A stretch of DNA of 36,526 bases, taken from Candidatus Eisenbacteria bacterium RBG_16_71_46. GTDB lineage: Bacteria > Eisenbacteria > RBG-16-71-46. The stretch lies in the NCBI GenBank assembly GCA_001780165.1, contig MFFQ01000030.1:1-36526 (forward strand), written 5' to 3'. Shown in pieces: positions 15,278 through 23,715 of the stretch; position 1 is the stretch's first letter; the number at the start of each line of letters is the position of its first letter. Made by a program: the position numbers and the translations under genes. The notes under the pieces are model-generated. The model saw only the letters and a program-made list of their open reading frames with translations. It was not told where the DNA came from and did no database searches.

Positions 15278-17034
15278 GCCTTGGCCTCCTCCAGCAGGTG
15301 CGCGAGTTCGTGAAGTGACATCGGCAATCCGCCGCTGCGCGCCGCGCCGCGCACCTGCGACATGTCCGTGAGCCCGGCGAGCAGCCGCCGCAGCTGGCCC
15401 TGGAAGCTGAGTTCCACCACGGCCGTCCACTCGAGCCCGCGCCGCCAGGCCTCCAGCGCGGCGACCGGGAAGGGGTGCAGCACCTCCGGGAGGAACACCC
15501 GGTACTCGGGATGCAGCCGCACCCATTCGCGCAGGATCCCGAACTGGCTGCCCCACGCGATGAGTCCGCGCGGCGCGTCCTCGCGTCCCAGCGTGCGGAA
15601 CCACTGGCGCGTCTCGACCGCGATCGCCGCCAGCTTCCGGAAGCGCTTCTCGTTCATGTCCTGATGCACCGTGCCGTCCGCCGAGGGGTTGCCGTCCTGG
15701 GTATGCTCGATCCCGGCGGCGAGGTAGGTCCCGCCCGGCGTGCCGGGAACCCGGAAGGGCGAGACCCCGTGGTGCGCGGTGAGCGAGAACCGCGCCGGGC
15801 CGTCCATCTCGGTCCAGGTGCGCCGCTTGGGCGCCTGCTCCTGCGGCGTGAGCTGATCGCGGATCTGCCGGCGCTGCGCGATGTAGGCATCCGAGAGCAC
15901 CAGCACCGGAAGCTGGAAGGCCTCGGCGACGTGGACCGCGCGATGCATCAGGTCGCGTGCGTGGACGACATCGAACACCCCGAGCACGACGCGCGGGAAA
16001 TCGCCATGGCCCCCGTAGATCGCGTGGAACAGGTCCGATTGCTCGGTGCGCGACGGCATGCCGGTCGCCGGCCCGGCGCGCTGGCAGTCCACGATCACGC
16101 TGGGGATCTCCGCCATGCTCGAGAGCCCCATCATCTCGGTCATGAGCGAGAGCCCGGGGCCGCTGGTGGCGGTCATCGCGGGCACTCCGCCGAAGCTCGC
16201 CCCGACGACCATGCCCAGGGACGCGATCTCGTCCTCGGCCTGCACCACCCGACCGCCGCGCGGGGGAAGCTCCTCGATCAGGGTCTCCATGATCTCGGAG
16301 GACGGCGTGATCGGGTAGCCGGCGAAGAAGCGGATGCCGGCGTCGATCGCCCCGCGCGCCACCGCCTCGTTGCCGCTCTCGACCAGCAGCGGCCTGCCGT
16401 GGCCGCCGAGGGGCGGCAGCGCGGGCATGCCCTCGGTGGCATAGCCGCGGTAGAAGGCGGCGAGGTCCTTGGCCAGCAGCGCCGGGCGGTTGCCGAAGCG
16501 CTGCTCCAGCCCCTCGGCCGCCAGGTCGCGCGACCACCCGAGGGCCCGGCACAGCAGGCCCAGCGCCAGCATGTTCTTGGGCTCGCCCGGCACCTCCTGC
16601 CCGTTCTCGAAGGCGGCGAATGGGAAGCGGAAGGGCTCGCGCTCGCTGCTCCCGAGCCAGTCGGGCAGGTCGCCGGAATCGGCGGACTCGAGCACCGTCA
16701 GGGCGCGATCGTGCAGCCGCACCGCACCCCGGAACCGCGCCAGATCGGAGAGCCGGAAGCACAGCAGCAGATCGGTCGCGTCACCCTCGTACTGGATCTC
16801 CTCGCGCGCCAGACGCACGATCGCGGCCGATTCCCCGCCGCGAATCTGGGGCCCGTAGGATTGCACCATCATCCCGTAGAGCCCCTGCTTCGCCGCCATG
16901 CGCAGGAGCAGGTCGCCGAGCAGTGCGACGCCATCGCCGCCGCTCCCCACCAGGGTGAGCACGATCGAGTCGGTCGCGGGGGTCGGGGCGGGAGTGCCCT
17001 GCTTCGCGCCGTGGGTTTCGGTCCGGATCTCCAT
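15274..17034 (-). CDS. korA: 2-oxoacid:ferredoxin oxidoreductase, fused gamma-alpha subunit (KorA-like)
   Basis: A 586-residue fusion typical of two-subunit OFORs. The gamma domain (about 25-195) begins LTLVGSGGDGVALLGD and includes SYGPQIRGGES (59-69). The alpha domain starts near 220 with SGNEAVARGAIDAG and YPITPSSEIME (240-250), then TSGPGLSLMTEMMGLS and QRAGPATGMPSRTEQSDL, the substrate/CoA region that in KorA reads GGPSTGLPTKTEQ. No ferredoxin domain is present, as in KorAB enzymes, so electrons leave through the beta-subunit cluster. The ATG overlaps the rnfB stop (TAATG at 17032-17036), which decides this start against a longer low-complexity frame. The direct coupling to rnfB suggests its ferredoxin is the Rnf substrate; that is inference. 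Confidence 0.88.
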   Translation of the reverse strand: MEIRTETHGAKQGTPAPTPATDSIVLTLVGSGGDGVALLGDLLLRMAAKQGLYGMMVQSYGPQIRGGESAAIVRLAREEIQYEGDATDLLLCFRLSDLARFRGAVRLHDRALTVLESADSGDLPDWLGSSEREPFRFPFAAFENGQEVPGEPKNMLALGLLCRALGWSRDLAAEGLEQRFGNRPALLAKDLAAFYRGYATEGMPALPPLGGHGRPLLVESGNEAVARGAIDAGIRFFAGYPITPSSEIMETLIEELPPRGGRVVQAEDEIASLGMVVGASFGGVPAMTATSGPGLSLMTEMMGLSSMAEIPSVIVDCQRAGPATGMPSRTEQSDLFHAIYGGHGDFPRVVLGVFDVVHARDLMHRAVHVAEAFQLPVLVLSDAYIAQRRQIRDQLTPQEQAPKRRTWTEMDGPARFSLTAHHGVSPFRVPGTPGGTYLAAGIEHTQDGNPSADGTVHQDMNEKRFRKLAAIAVETRQWFRTLGREDAPRGLIAWGSQFGILREWVRLHPEYRVFLPEVLHPFPVAALEAWRRGLEWTAVVELSFQGQLRRLLAGLTDMSQVRGAARSGGLPMSLHELAHLLEEAKA

Positions 17035-17912
17035 TAGGTCCTCACCTCCTCGGCCACGGCCTCCACCGGCTCGGGCCGCGGGGCCTGCCCGACACGATGC
17101 AGGATCGTGCTCGGGCAGATGTCCACGCAGACCTCGCCGCAGGAAGGACCGTAGGCCATGCACTTCTCATGGTCGATGACGATGGTGCGACCATCCCACG
17201 TTATCGCCTCGGCCGGGCACTTGGCCACGCATTTGCGACACAGGGTGCAGCCCACCATGCAACTGGCGCGCACCACGCTCTGCTTGTCGCGCGCCACGCA
17301 CGACAGCTCGATGCGGTGGACGCGGGGGTAGAACGCGAACAGATCCTTGGGGCAGGCCGGCACGCACAGCCCGCATCCGGTGCAGGCCTCGGTATCCACC
17401 ACCGGGATGCCGTCGGGTCCGAGCCGCAGCGCGTCGAAGGGACAGACGCGCACGCAGTCCCCGAGCCCGAGACAGCCGTTCTTGCACGCCTTGGGGCCGC
17501 CGAAGATCAGCGACGCCGCCGCACAGGTCGGAATCCCCGCGTACTCGGCCTCCTCGCGCGCGTAGGCGCTGGTGCCGTGGCAGCGCAGCACCACGATCCG
17601 GTCCACCACCGAGCCGAGCTGCTTGCCGGTCAGCTCCGCCACCGAGGTCGCCACCGGCCGGCGCCCCGGCGTGCAGAGGTTGGGCGCCACGTCGGTCCGC
17701 CCCACCACCGCCTCGGCGTAGGCCTGGCAGCCGGCGAATCCGCAGGCGCCGCAGTTGGCCGACGGCAGGCTCGAGCGCACCCGCTCGACCAGTGGGTTCA
17801 CCGCCACGTGGAAGCGGATCGCCGCGGCGGCCAGCGCGAAGCCGAACAGCAGGCCGAGCAGGGTGAAGACCGCCAGCCCCCACAGCGCCACGCTCCACAG
17901 CGAGGAGTCCAT
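17034..17912 (-). CDS. rnfB: Rnf complex subunit B, polyferredoxin
   Basis: A 292-residue electron-entry subunit of the ferredoxin:NAD oxidoreductase on the cytoplasmic face. One N-terminal membrane helix (about 5-33) is followed by the RnfB [4Fe-4S] domain with NCGACGFAGC (C54, C57, C62) and C80. Further Cys sets follow: CKNGC..CVRVCP (143-157), CTGCGLCVPACP (177-188), CTLCRKCVAKCP (222-233) and CMAYGPSCGEVCVDICP (251-267), giving several more [4Fe-4S] clusters. The C-terminal tail is Pro/Glu-rich. In the known gene order rnfCDGEAB it comes last, as here, but then runs straight into korA. The gap to rnfA is 9 nt, with a GGGGCGGG sequence before the ATG. Confidence 0.95.
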   Translation of the reverse strand: MDSSLWSVALWGLAVFTLLGLLFGFALAAAAIRFHVAVNPLVERVRSSLPSANCGACGFAGCQAYAEAVVGRTDVAPNLCTPGRRPVATSVAELTGKQLGSVVDRIVVLRCHGTSAYAREEAEYAGIPTCAAASLIFGGPKACKNGCLGLGDCVRVCPFDALRLGPDGIPVVDTEACTGCGLCVPACPKDLFAFYPRVHRIELSCVARDKQSVVRASCMVGCTLCRKCVAKCPAEAITWDGRTIVIDHEKCMAYGPSCGEVCVDICPSTILHRVGQAPRPEPVEAVAEEVRT

Positions 17913-17921
17913 GTCCCGCCC

Positions 17922-18848
17922 CTAGCGGAAGAAATCCAGGCCCGAGAAGCCCATGAACGCCAGGGCGAACAGGCCGGTGAGCGCGAAGGCGATCGGCAGT
18001 CCCGCGAACGGCGCCGGCACCCGGGCCAGCTCCATCCGCTCGCGCGCGCACGACATCAGGAACAGCGCCACCGCGAAGCCGATCCCGGACCCCACGGCGA
18101 GCGCCAGCGCCTCGAGTGAGCCGCTCTTCGCCGTGGCGTTGAGCAGCGGAACGGCGAGGATGATGCAGTTGGTGGTGATGAGCATGAGGTAGATGCCCCA
18201 GCGCTGGTAGAGCGCCGCATGCGTCTTGCGCAGCACGGTGTCCAGCAACTGCACCGCGAACGCCACCACGCCGATGAACACCAGGATTTGGAGAAACGAG
18301 AGCTGCAACGGACGCAGCACCCAGCTGTCGATCGCCCACGACAGCATCCCGGTCAGGATCATCACCACCGCGAAGGTGATGCCCATGCCGATCGCGGTGT
18401 CGCGCTTCTTCGACACGCCGAAGAAGATGCAGAGGCCGAGGTAGCGCGTGAATACGAAGTTGTTGATCAGCGCCGAGGCGAGGAACACTCCCAGCATCAG
18501 CGTCCAGGGCGATGGATTCACCTCGCGGTGCAGCGGCGGATCGCTCACATCGAGCCGGTAGCGCCCGGTGGAGGTCACCGGTTCGGACAGCTTCAGCGAC
18601 ACCCGGTGGCCCGGACCGGGCTCGACCGCCAGCACCGCGATCGGGATGTCGGGCGCCTGCGCGGTGGTCACCCGGAAGTTGGCCGGGTCCGTGCGCCCGA
18701 TCGGCGCCGAGAACCGCAGGCGAATGCCGTCCGGCGGGACCGGGCGCGCGCTCAGGATGCGGGTGTCGTCCGCGCCCGCGGACTCCGCCGTGAGCATCAA
18801 CCCGGCCGCCGTCAGGGCCGCCGCGAGCCACAAGCCGGACCTAGACAC
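17922..18848 (-). CDS. rnfA: Rnf complex subunit A with an N-terminal exported Ig-like domain
   Basis: A 308-residue protein, about 115 longer than usual RnfA (~193). Residues 1-26 are a signal peptide (MSRSGLWLAAALTAAGLMLT, ending SAGA). Residues 28-110 form a beta-rich domain (ILSARPVPPDGIRLRFSAPI, NFRVTTAQ, HRVSLKLSEPV, GRYRLDVSD) like the SbsA/Big_5 type Ig-like domains of cell-surface proteins. Residues 113-308 are a full RnfA with six membrane helices; NNFVFTRYLGLCIFFGVSKK holds C140 and LITTNC holds C228, the conserved pair for the intramembrane [2Fe-2S] shared with RnfE. The GTG start overlaps rnfE by 8 nt. The fusion is continuous in one frame. The signal peptide implies the extra domain is periplasmic; its role is unknown. 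Confidence 0.93.
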   Translation of the reverse strand: MSRSGLWLAAALTAAGLMLTAESAGADDTRILSARPVPPDGIRLRFSAPIGRTDPANFRVTTAQAPDIPIAVLAVEPGPGHRVSLKLSEPVTSTGRYRLDVSDPPLHREVNPSPWTLMLGVFLASALINNFVFTRYLGLCIFFGVSKKRDTAIGMGITFAVVMILTGMLSWAIDSWVLRPLQLSFLQILVFIGVVAFAVQLLDTVLRKTHAALYQRWGIYLMLITTNCIILAVPLLNATAKSGSLEALALAVGSGIGFAVALFLMSCARERMELARVPAPFAGLPIAFALTGLFALAFMGFSGLDFFR

Positions 18849-19518
18849 CGTGAGTCCCCCCGGCGGCGGCGCGCGGCGCCGGCGCCGACCCTTCGCGCCC
18901 GCGACGCGCGCGCGCTTCGATCCAGTTGAAGAACGCCATCAGGATCGCGATCGAGAAGAAGCCTCCGGCGGGCAACGTCAGGAACAGCAGCGGCTTGCCG
19001 GGGGCGATCGCATGCCCGGCGAACGAGCCGCTGCCGAGCAGCTCGCGGAAGGCGCCGATCGCGAGCAGCGCGAGCAGGAAGCCGAGCCCCATGCCCAACC
19101 CGTCGAAGAAGCTCGGCACCAGCGGCTGGCGCGAGGCGAACACCTCGAGGCGCGAGATGATGATGGCGAACGCCACGATCAGCTTCACGTACAGCCCGAC
19201 CTGGGCGTAGAGCGCGGGGAAGAACGCGGCCAGCGCCATGTCGATCGCACTCACCCACACCGCGATGATGATGGTGTACACCGGGATCCGCACCCGCGGA
19301 TGGATCAGGCCGCGCACCAGCGTGACCGTCACGCTGGACAGCACCTGCACGGCGAGGACCGCGACGCCGAGGAGCAGCCCGTTGAGCACCGACGTGGTCA
19401 CCGCCACCGCCGGACACAGGCTCAGCGCCAGCCGGAACACCGGGTTCTCGGCGAAGATCCCGTTCAGGATCAGCTGTCGCGGGGTGGGCGCCGGACCGGG
19501 ATGCAGCAGCGTGGTCAT
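18841..19518 (-). CDS. rnfE: Rnf complex subunit E, lacking one conserved cysteine
   Basis: A 225-residue, six-helix membrane subunit, homologous to RnfA and NqrD. N-terminal ENPVFRLALSLCPAVAVTT carries C35, the first conserved Cys. The second, in the motif L-I-V-T-N-C-I-x-x-G-R-A-E of E. coli RsxE, is replaced: here it reads LIVAFAIIISRLEVF, with A118 where Cys should be and Phe for the preceding Asn. The rest (PSFFDGLGMGLGF, REL-GSG) is normal. The C-terminal ~20 residues are Arg/Ala/Gly-rich. ATG overlaps the rnfG stop (ATGA at 19515-19518). The missing Cys would change the RnfA/RnfE [2Fe-2S] site; the reading is clear on this sequence, but a sequencing error cannot be excluded. Confidence 0.93.
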   Translation of the reverse strand: MTTLLHPGPAPTPRQLILNGIFAENPVFRLALSLCPAVAVTTSVLNGLLLGVAVLAVQVLSSVTVTLVRGLIHPRVRIPVYTIIIAVWVSAIDMALAAFFPALYAQVGLYVKLIVAFAIIISRLEVFASRQPLVPSFFDGLGMGLGFLLALLAIGAFRELLGSGSFAGHAIAPGKPLLFLTLPAGGFFSIAILMAFFNWIEARARRGREGSAPAPRAAAGGTHGV

Positions 19519-20348
19519 GCCATGCCTCCGAGGTGGGGCGCGAGCAACGCCCAGCGGCGGCGGAAGTGCTCCACCGTGACGCGCACGCCGTCGGTGACAG
19601 CGCGGCTCGAGATGGTGGCCCCGGTCACGGCGTAGATCGGCTTCGCGCGCTCGCGCGCGAGCAGGCTGTCGTGCACGGCGCCGCTCCCCGGGGCGCGGCG
19701 CGACAAGGCCACCAGCGCGGCGCGCCAGTCCTCGGGCATCGGGTCGCGGGTGACCTCGAGGCGCGCGACCTCCTCGGCGCTGCGCCCCACGTACTGCCCG
19801 TCGAACCAGCCGGTGGCGACCTCGGCGCCGAGCCCGGGGTCCTCCTCGTGCTGGATGACCCGCACCCCGGCCACCTCGAAATCCCCGCGCAGAGCGACGA
19901 AGAAGCGGATGAAGTTCTTGTAGCCGCGCGCCTCGCCCTCGACCACGAACCCGGCCGCTCTCCCGTCGCGGATGGCGACGAACACCCGTCCCAGCGGCTC
20001 GAGCGTCTTGGCCACGGGCTCGCCCGCCGGCAGGGCGTGAGCCCCCACCAGCGCGCCGTCGAGGCCGAAGACCACCTCGCGCCCCTCGGCCCCCGGGACG
20101 CCGAACGGTGCCGCGCGGTAGATCACCTCGCGGCGCGCGGGCTCCAGGTACTGGCGGACCTCGACCACCGTGGTGGTGGAGTCGATCCCGAGCATCGTGG
20201 CCACCGCCTCGCGCTCGGTGCGCAGTGCCGAGGCCTCGCGATAGCGGTCGGTGGCGACGTAGACCACGCCCAGGATCGCCGCCCCCGCCGCGCAGGCGAC
20301 GGTCATCGACGCCGCGATGCGCACGACCTCCCGCGACACCGGCTTCAT
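19515..20348 (-). CDS. rnfG: Rnf complex subunit G, covalent flavoprotein
   Basis: A 277-residue membrane-anchored electron carrier. One N-terminal helix (about 10-32) leads to a periplasmic FMN-binding domain. The flavinylation motif is VTGATISSRAV, with TGAT at 242-245 and T245 the expected site of phosphoester-linked FMN added by ApbE. GYKNFIRFFVAL and HEEDPGLGAEV are also typical of RnfG/NqrC. It is slightly longer than the common ~200-230 residues, through a linker at about 195-235. Its ATG overlaps rnfD's TGA and its own TGA overlaps rnfE's ATG, both as ATGA. The upstream apbE gene in the same operon fits its need for covalent flavin. Confidence 0.95.
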   Translation of the reverse strand: MKPVSREVVRIAASMTVACAAGAAILGVVYVATDRYREASALRTEREAVATMLGIDSTTTVVEVRQYLEPARREVIYRAAPFGVPGAEGREVVFGLDGALVGAHALPAGEPVAKTLEPLGRVFVAIRDGRAAGFVVEGEARGYKNFIRFFVALRGDFEVAGVRVIQHEEDPGLGAEVATGWFDGQYVGRSAEEVARLEVTRDPMPEDWRAALVALSRRAPGSGAVHDSLLARERAKPIYAVTGATISSRAVTDGVRVTVEHFRRRWALLAPHLGGMA

Positions 20349-21337
20349 GACGGACTCCCCATCGCCACCACGCGCCGCGGGCGGAACCACAGGTTGAGCG
20401 CGGGCACCACCGCGTTGGCGATCAGGATCGCGTAGCAAATGCCCTCGGGATACCCCCCCCACAGGCGGATCACCCCGGTGAGCACCCCGATGAGCAGGCC
20501 GAAGACCACCTGCCCCGAGCGCATGGCCGGCGAGGTGACGTAGTCGGTGGCCATGTAGAACGCTCCGAGCCACAAGCCGCCGCCCAGGAGATGGAGCAGC
20601 GGCGCGCCCGAGAACGACGTGATCAGGGCGGTGCCGGCGAAGACGCTGAGCGGAATGGTGAGGTGAATGATGCCGCGCGCGAGCATCACGCCGGCGCCGA
20701 GTGCTACGAGCAGCACCGACACCTCGCCGATCGAGCCGGGACGGAAGCCGAGGGCCAGACCGGTGACCCCGCCCGGACCCGAGATCAGCCGCGCCGCCGC
20801 CTCGAGGCCGTACTCCTTGAGTGCGGCCAGCGGCGTCGGCGTGGTGACCGCGTCGAGGTGCGGTCCGAACCAGGGCCGGGGGTTCGACCAGCCCGAGGTC
20901 ATCGCCACCGGGAAGCTCGCCATCAGGAAGGCGCGGCCGATGAGCGCGGGATTGAAGAGGTTGTAGCCGAGCCCGCCGAAGATCACCTTGCCGAACAGGG
21001 TGGCGAATGCCCCGCCCAGGAACGCCGCCCACGCCGGTAGCAGCGGCGGCAGCGTGAGCGCGAGCAGCAGGCCGGTGCACGCCGCGCTCCCGTCGGCCAC
21101 GGTGCTGCGCCGGCGCATCGCGGCGGTGCCCACCCACTCCGCTGCCACCGCACCGGCCATCGAGGCGATGATCACCGCGAACGCACGCGGCCCGAACACC
21201 ACCACGCCCCACAACGCCGCGGGCGCGAGCGAGGCGTTCACCCACCACATGATCGAGGACGTGGTCTCCGACACGCGCAGGTGAGGTCCGGGCGTGACCA
21301 CGAACGGACGGGGGCGGGCGGCGGGGATCTCGCTCAT
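20345..21337 (-). CDS. rnfD: Rnf complex subunit D, membrane flavoprotein
   Basis: A 330-residue integral membrane subunit, related to NqrB, with about nine or ten helices. GYNLFNPALIGRAFLMASFP (124-143) is a family hallmark. The site for covalent FMN is DAVTTPTPLAAL: T168 in T-T-P-T-P-L lies where NqrB/RnfD proteins have S/T-x-A-T, so Pro replaces the usual Ala but the acceptor Thr is kept. TSPAMRSGQVVFGLLIGVLT near the C-terminus is also conserved. The start is set by the ATGA overlap with rnfC (21334-21337). Length is normal. It passes electrons across the membrane together with RnfG. Confidence 0.95.
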   Translation of the reverse strand: MSEIPAARPRPFVVTPGPHLRVSETTSSIMWWVNASLAPAALWGVVVFGPRAFAVIIASMAGAVAAEWVGTAAMRRRSTVADGSAACTGLLLALTLPPLLPAWAAFLGGAFATLFGKVIFGGLGYNLFNPALIGRAFLMASFPVAMTSGWSNPRPWFGPHLDAVTTPTPLAALKEYGLEAAARLISGPGGVTGLALGFRPGSIGEVSVLLVALGAGVMLARGIIHLTIPLSVFAGTALITSFSGAPLLHLLGGGLWLGAFYMATDYVTSPAMRSGQVVFGLLIGVLTGVIRLWGGYPEGICYAILIANAVVPALNLWFRPRRVVAMGSPS

Positions 21338-22689
21338 GCCACGCTCCGGGTATCGCGCGCGCGCCTGAGCGCGGACTTCGCGACCTGCATGAACTGCACC
21401 AGCGGGCGCTGCGATGGACACACGAAGGTGCACGATCCGCATTCGTAGCACTCCTCGGCGCCGTAGGGCGCGGTCTCGGCGAGCTTGCCGGCCTCGACCC
21501 GCACCGAGACCTGGTCGGGCTCGAGCCCCAGCGGGCACACCTCGAGGCAGCGCCCGCACTGGATGCAGGGGCCATAGCCGTCCTCGAACGGCCCGCGACC
21601 GGTGAGCAGCACCAGCCCGTTCATGCCCTTGGTCACCGGCAGATCGAGTCGCGGAAGCGCGCGGCCCATCATCGGACCGCCGGCGATGATGCGCGTCGCG
21701 TCGTCGGTGATCCCGCCGCAGCGCGCCACCAGCTCGCTCAGCAGCATGCCGAGCGGCACCCGCAGGTTGCGCGGCTCGGCGATGCCGGGGCCGGTCACGG
21801 TGACGACGCGGTCGAGCAGCGGGCGGCGCCGGCAGACGGCATCGTAGACCGCGCTGGCGGTGGCCACGTTCTGCACCACGACGCCCACCGCATAGGGCAG
21901 CGCGCGCGGCGGGATGGTCCGCCCGGTGAGCGCGGCCACCAGTTGGCGCTCGGCCCCCTGCGGGTAGCGGGTCTCGACCACGTCGACCCGCATCTCGTAG
22001 CCGTCCGGTGCCAGGCGCCGGATGACGCCCGCCAGCACCCGCGCCGCGTCGCGCTTGTCCGACTCCACCCCGAACAGCACCCGCTTCACCCCGATGATGC
22101 GCGCCATCAGCACGGCGCCCTCGACGATCGCGTCGGGTTCGGCCAGCATCAGGCGGTAATCGGAGGTCAGGTACGGCTCGCACTCGGCGCCGTTGACCAC
22201 CAGCGTGTCCACCCGCACGTCGGGCGGCAGTTGCAGCTTGCGGTAGGTCGGGAACGCGGCGCCGCCGAGGCCGACCACACCGGCCTCGCGGATACGCTCC
22301 AGCATCTCCTCGCGCGGCAGCTCGCGCCAGCCGGGGTCCACCGGGAACTCGAGCGGCGCCAGATCCGGGTCGTCCACGCGCGCGATCACGATCGCCGGAG
22401 CCATCACCAGGGTGGGGTGTGGATGCCGGTCGATCGGCTTCACCTTGCCCGAGATCGAGGCGTGCAGCGGCACGCCGGTGCCCTCACCCTCGGCGATCTT
22501 CTGCCCGCGCCGCACCAGATCGCCCTTCTTGACGATCGGCACCGCCGGGTCCCCGAGGTGCTGCTGCAGCGGCAGGCGCACTTCCATCGGCGGTGGAACG
22601 TCCTCGATCGGCAATCCGGCCGTGGCCCGCTTGTGCGGGTCGGGGTGGATGCCGCCGCGGCCGAAGGTCTTGAGATGTTCCACGTGCAT
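21334..22689 (-). CDS. rnfC: Rnf complex subunit C, NADH-binding
   Basis: A 451-residue cytoplasmic subunit that carries FMN and exchanges electrons with NAD. N-terminal FGRGGIHPDPHKRAT is typical of RnfC. GVVGLGGAAFPTYRKL (about 140-155) is the Rossmann/FMN glycine-rich motif shared with NuoF, and NGAECEPYLTSDYRLM follows. Two [4Fe-4S] clusters near the end are held by CIQCGRCLEVCP (C375, C378, C381, C385) and CYECGSCTFVCP (C414, C417, C420, C424). The length matches clostridial and Acetobacterium RnfC, without the long C-terminal repeat of enterobacterial RsxC. It follows apbE by 6 nt; AGGACGG precedes the ATG. Confidence 0.95.
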   Translation of the reverse strand: MHVEHLKTFGRGGIHPDPHKRATAGLPIEDVPPPMEVRLPLQQHLGDPAVPIVKKGDLVRRGQKIAEGEGTGVPLHASISGKVKPIDRHPHPTLVMAPAIVIARVDDPDLAPLEFPVDPGWRELPREEMLERIREAGVVGLGGAAFPTYRKLQLPPDVRVDTLVVNGAECEPYLTSDYRLMLAEPDAIVEGAVLMARIIGVKRVLFGVESDKRDAARVLAGVIRRLAPDGYEMRVDVVETRYPQGAERQLVAALTGRTIPPRALPYAVGVVVQNVATASAVYDAVCRRRPLLDRVVTVTGPGIAEPRNLRVPLGMLLSELVARCGGITDDATRIIAGGPMMGRALPRLDLPVTKGMNGLVLLTGRGPFEDGYGPCIQCGRCLEVCPLGLEPDQVSVRVEAGKLAETAPYGAEECYECGSCTFVCPSQRPLVQFMQVAKSALRRARDTRSVA

Positions 22690-22695
22690 GCCGTC

Positions 22696-23715
22696 CTAGC
22701 CGATGAACAGCGAGTCGAGGGTTTCGGGCCAGCCCGCGAAGCGGTCGGGCCCGAGCAGGAAGGCCACGGTCGAGAGCACGTCGGCGTCCACCGCGCGCCG
22801 CGCCATCACGCTCGCGCTCAGGTGGCCGTCGGCCGGACGCCCGCGCCGCGCGTCGAACAGGTGACCGAGTCGCACGCCACCGCAGAGGCGATACTGCTCG
22901 GTGTTGCCGCTGGTCGCCACCGCCGCATCGCGCAGCGTGAAGACGCGTTCCGTGCTTCCGGTGACCGGGTGGAACAGGCCCACCGCCCAGCCCGCGGCCT
23001 CCTCGGACGGCGTCCCCAGCCCGAAGACGTTGCCGCCGGCATCCACCAGGCCCGAGGTCACGCCCTCGGCGCGCAGCGCGTCCACCGCGCGGTCCACCGC
23101 CCAGCCCTTGCCGATCGAGCCGAGGTCGATTCCCGCGCCGTGCCGCCCGAGGGCGAGCGTGCCGGCCGCGCGGTCGACCCGCACCTGCGAGTACCCGATA
23201 CGGGCGAGTGCGGCGTCGATGTCGGCGGTCGCGGGCAGTCGGTCGCGCTGCGGACCGTAGAAACCATAGGTCCGCATCAGGGGCAGGATCGTGGGATCGT
23301 AGATGCCGTCCGCCCGCCGCGCCGCCGCGCGCGCCGACTCCACCACCTCGAGCACCGCGGTCGGAACCGCCACCGCCGCCGTGCCCGCCGCCGCGTTCAC
23401 GCGCGCCAGATCGCTGTCGCCACGATGCACGCTCATCTGGGCATCCACGGCGCGCATCGCGGCAAACGCGCGTTCCACCGCCCGGGTCGACCGCGCGGGA
23501 TCGTCGTGGGTCGCGACCACGCGCACCCAGGTCCCGAGCAGGGGCCGGCTGATTTCGATCCGGTGCGGGGCGGGGCCGCGCCCGTGGCGCAGGAGCGGGG
23601 TCAAGGCACCAGCGCCAGCCAGCAGCCCGAGGCTCGCGAGGAAGCGGCGGCGGGTGATACTGTGGCCATAATCGTGGGTCGTCGGACGGGGCGGCGCGGG
23701 TGAACGGTGCGCCAT
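22696..23715 (-). CDS. apbE: FAD:protein FMN transferase
   Basis: A 339-residue flavin transferase that splits FAD and attaches FMN to Thr in target proteins. Here the targets are most likely RnfG (T245) and RnfD (T168), encoded just downstream. Residues 20-40 hold a Tat-type signal, TRRRFLASLGLLAGAGALTP, so it is probably exported folded to the periplasm. ApbE features: VDAQMSVHR, DPTILPLMRTYGF, GIDLGSIGKGWAVDRAVDAL, GLVDAGGNVF and ATSGNTEQY. GGAGGAG lies 8 nt before the ATG, a strong ribosome binding site fit for the first gene of an operon. It shares the intergenic region with the divergent ferredoxin/OFOR operon. Confidence 0.95.
   Translation of the reverse strand: MAHRSPAPPRPTTHDYGHSITRRRFLASLGLLAGAGALTPLLRHGRGPAPHRIEISRPLLGTWVRVVATHDDPARSTRAVERAFAAMRAVDAQMSVHRGDSDLARVNAAAGTAAVAVPTAVLEVVESARAAARRADGIYDPTILPLMRTYGFYGPQRDRLPATADIDAALARIGYSQVRVDRAAGTLALGRHGAGIDLGSIGKGWAVDRAVDALRAEGVTSGLVDAGGNVFGLGTPSEEAAGWAVGLFHPVTGSTERVFTLRDAAVATSGNTEQYRLCGGVRLGHLFDARRGRPADGHLSASVMARRAVDADVLSTVAFLLGPDRFAGWPETLDSLFIG

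Noticed and set aside
15274-17163. Longer start for korA reaching into rnfB
   Set aside because: The extra 43 residues are Arg/Gly/Ala-rich and overlap the conserved end of rnfB. The ATG at 17034 overlaps the rnfB stop exactly.
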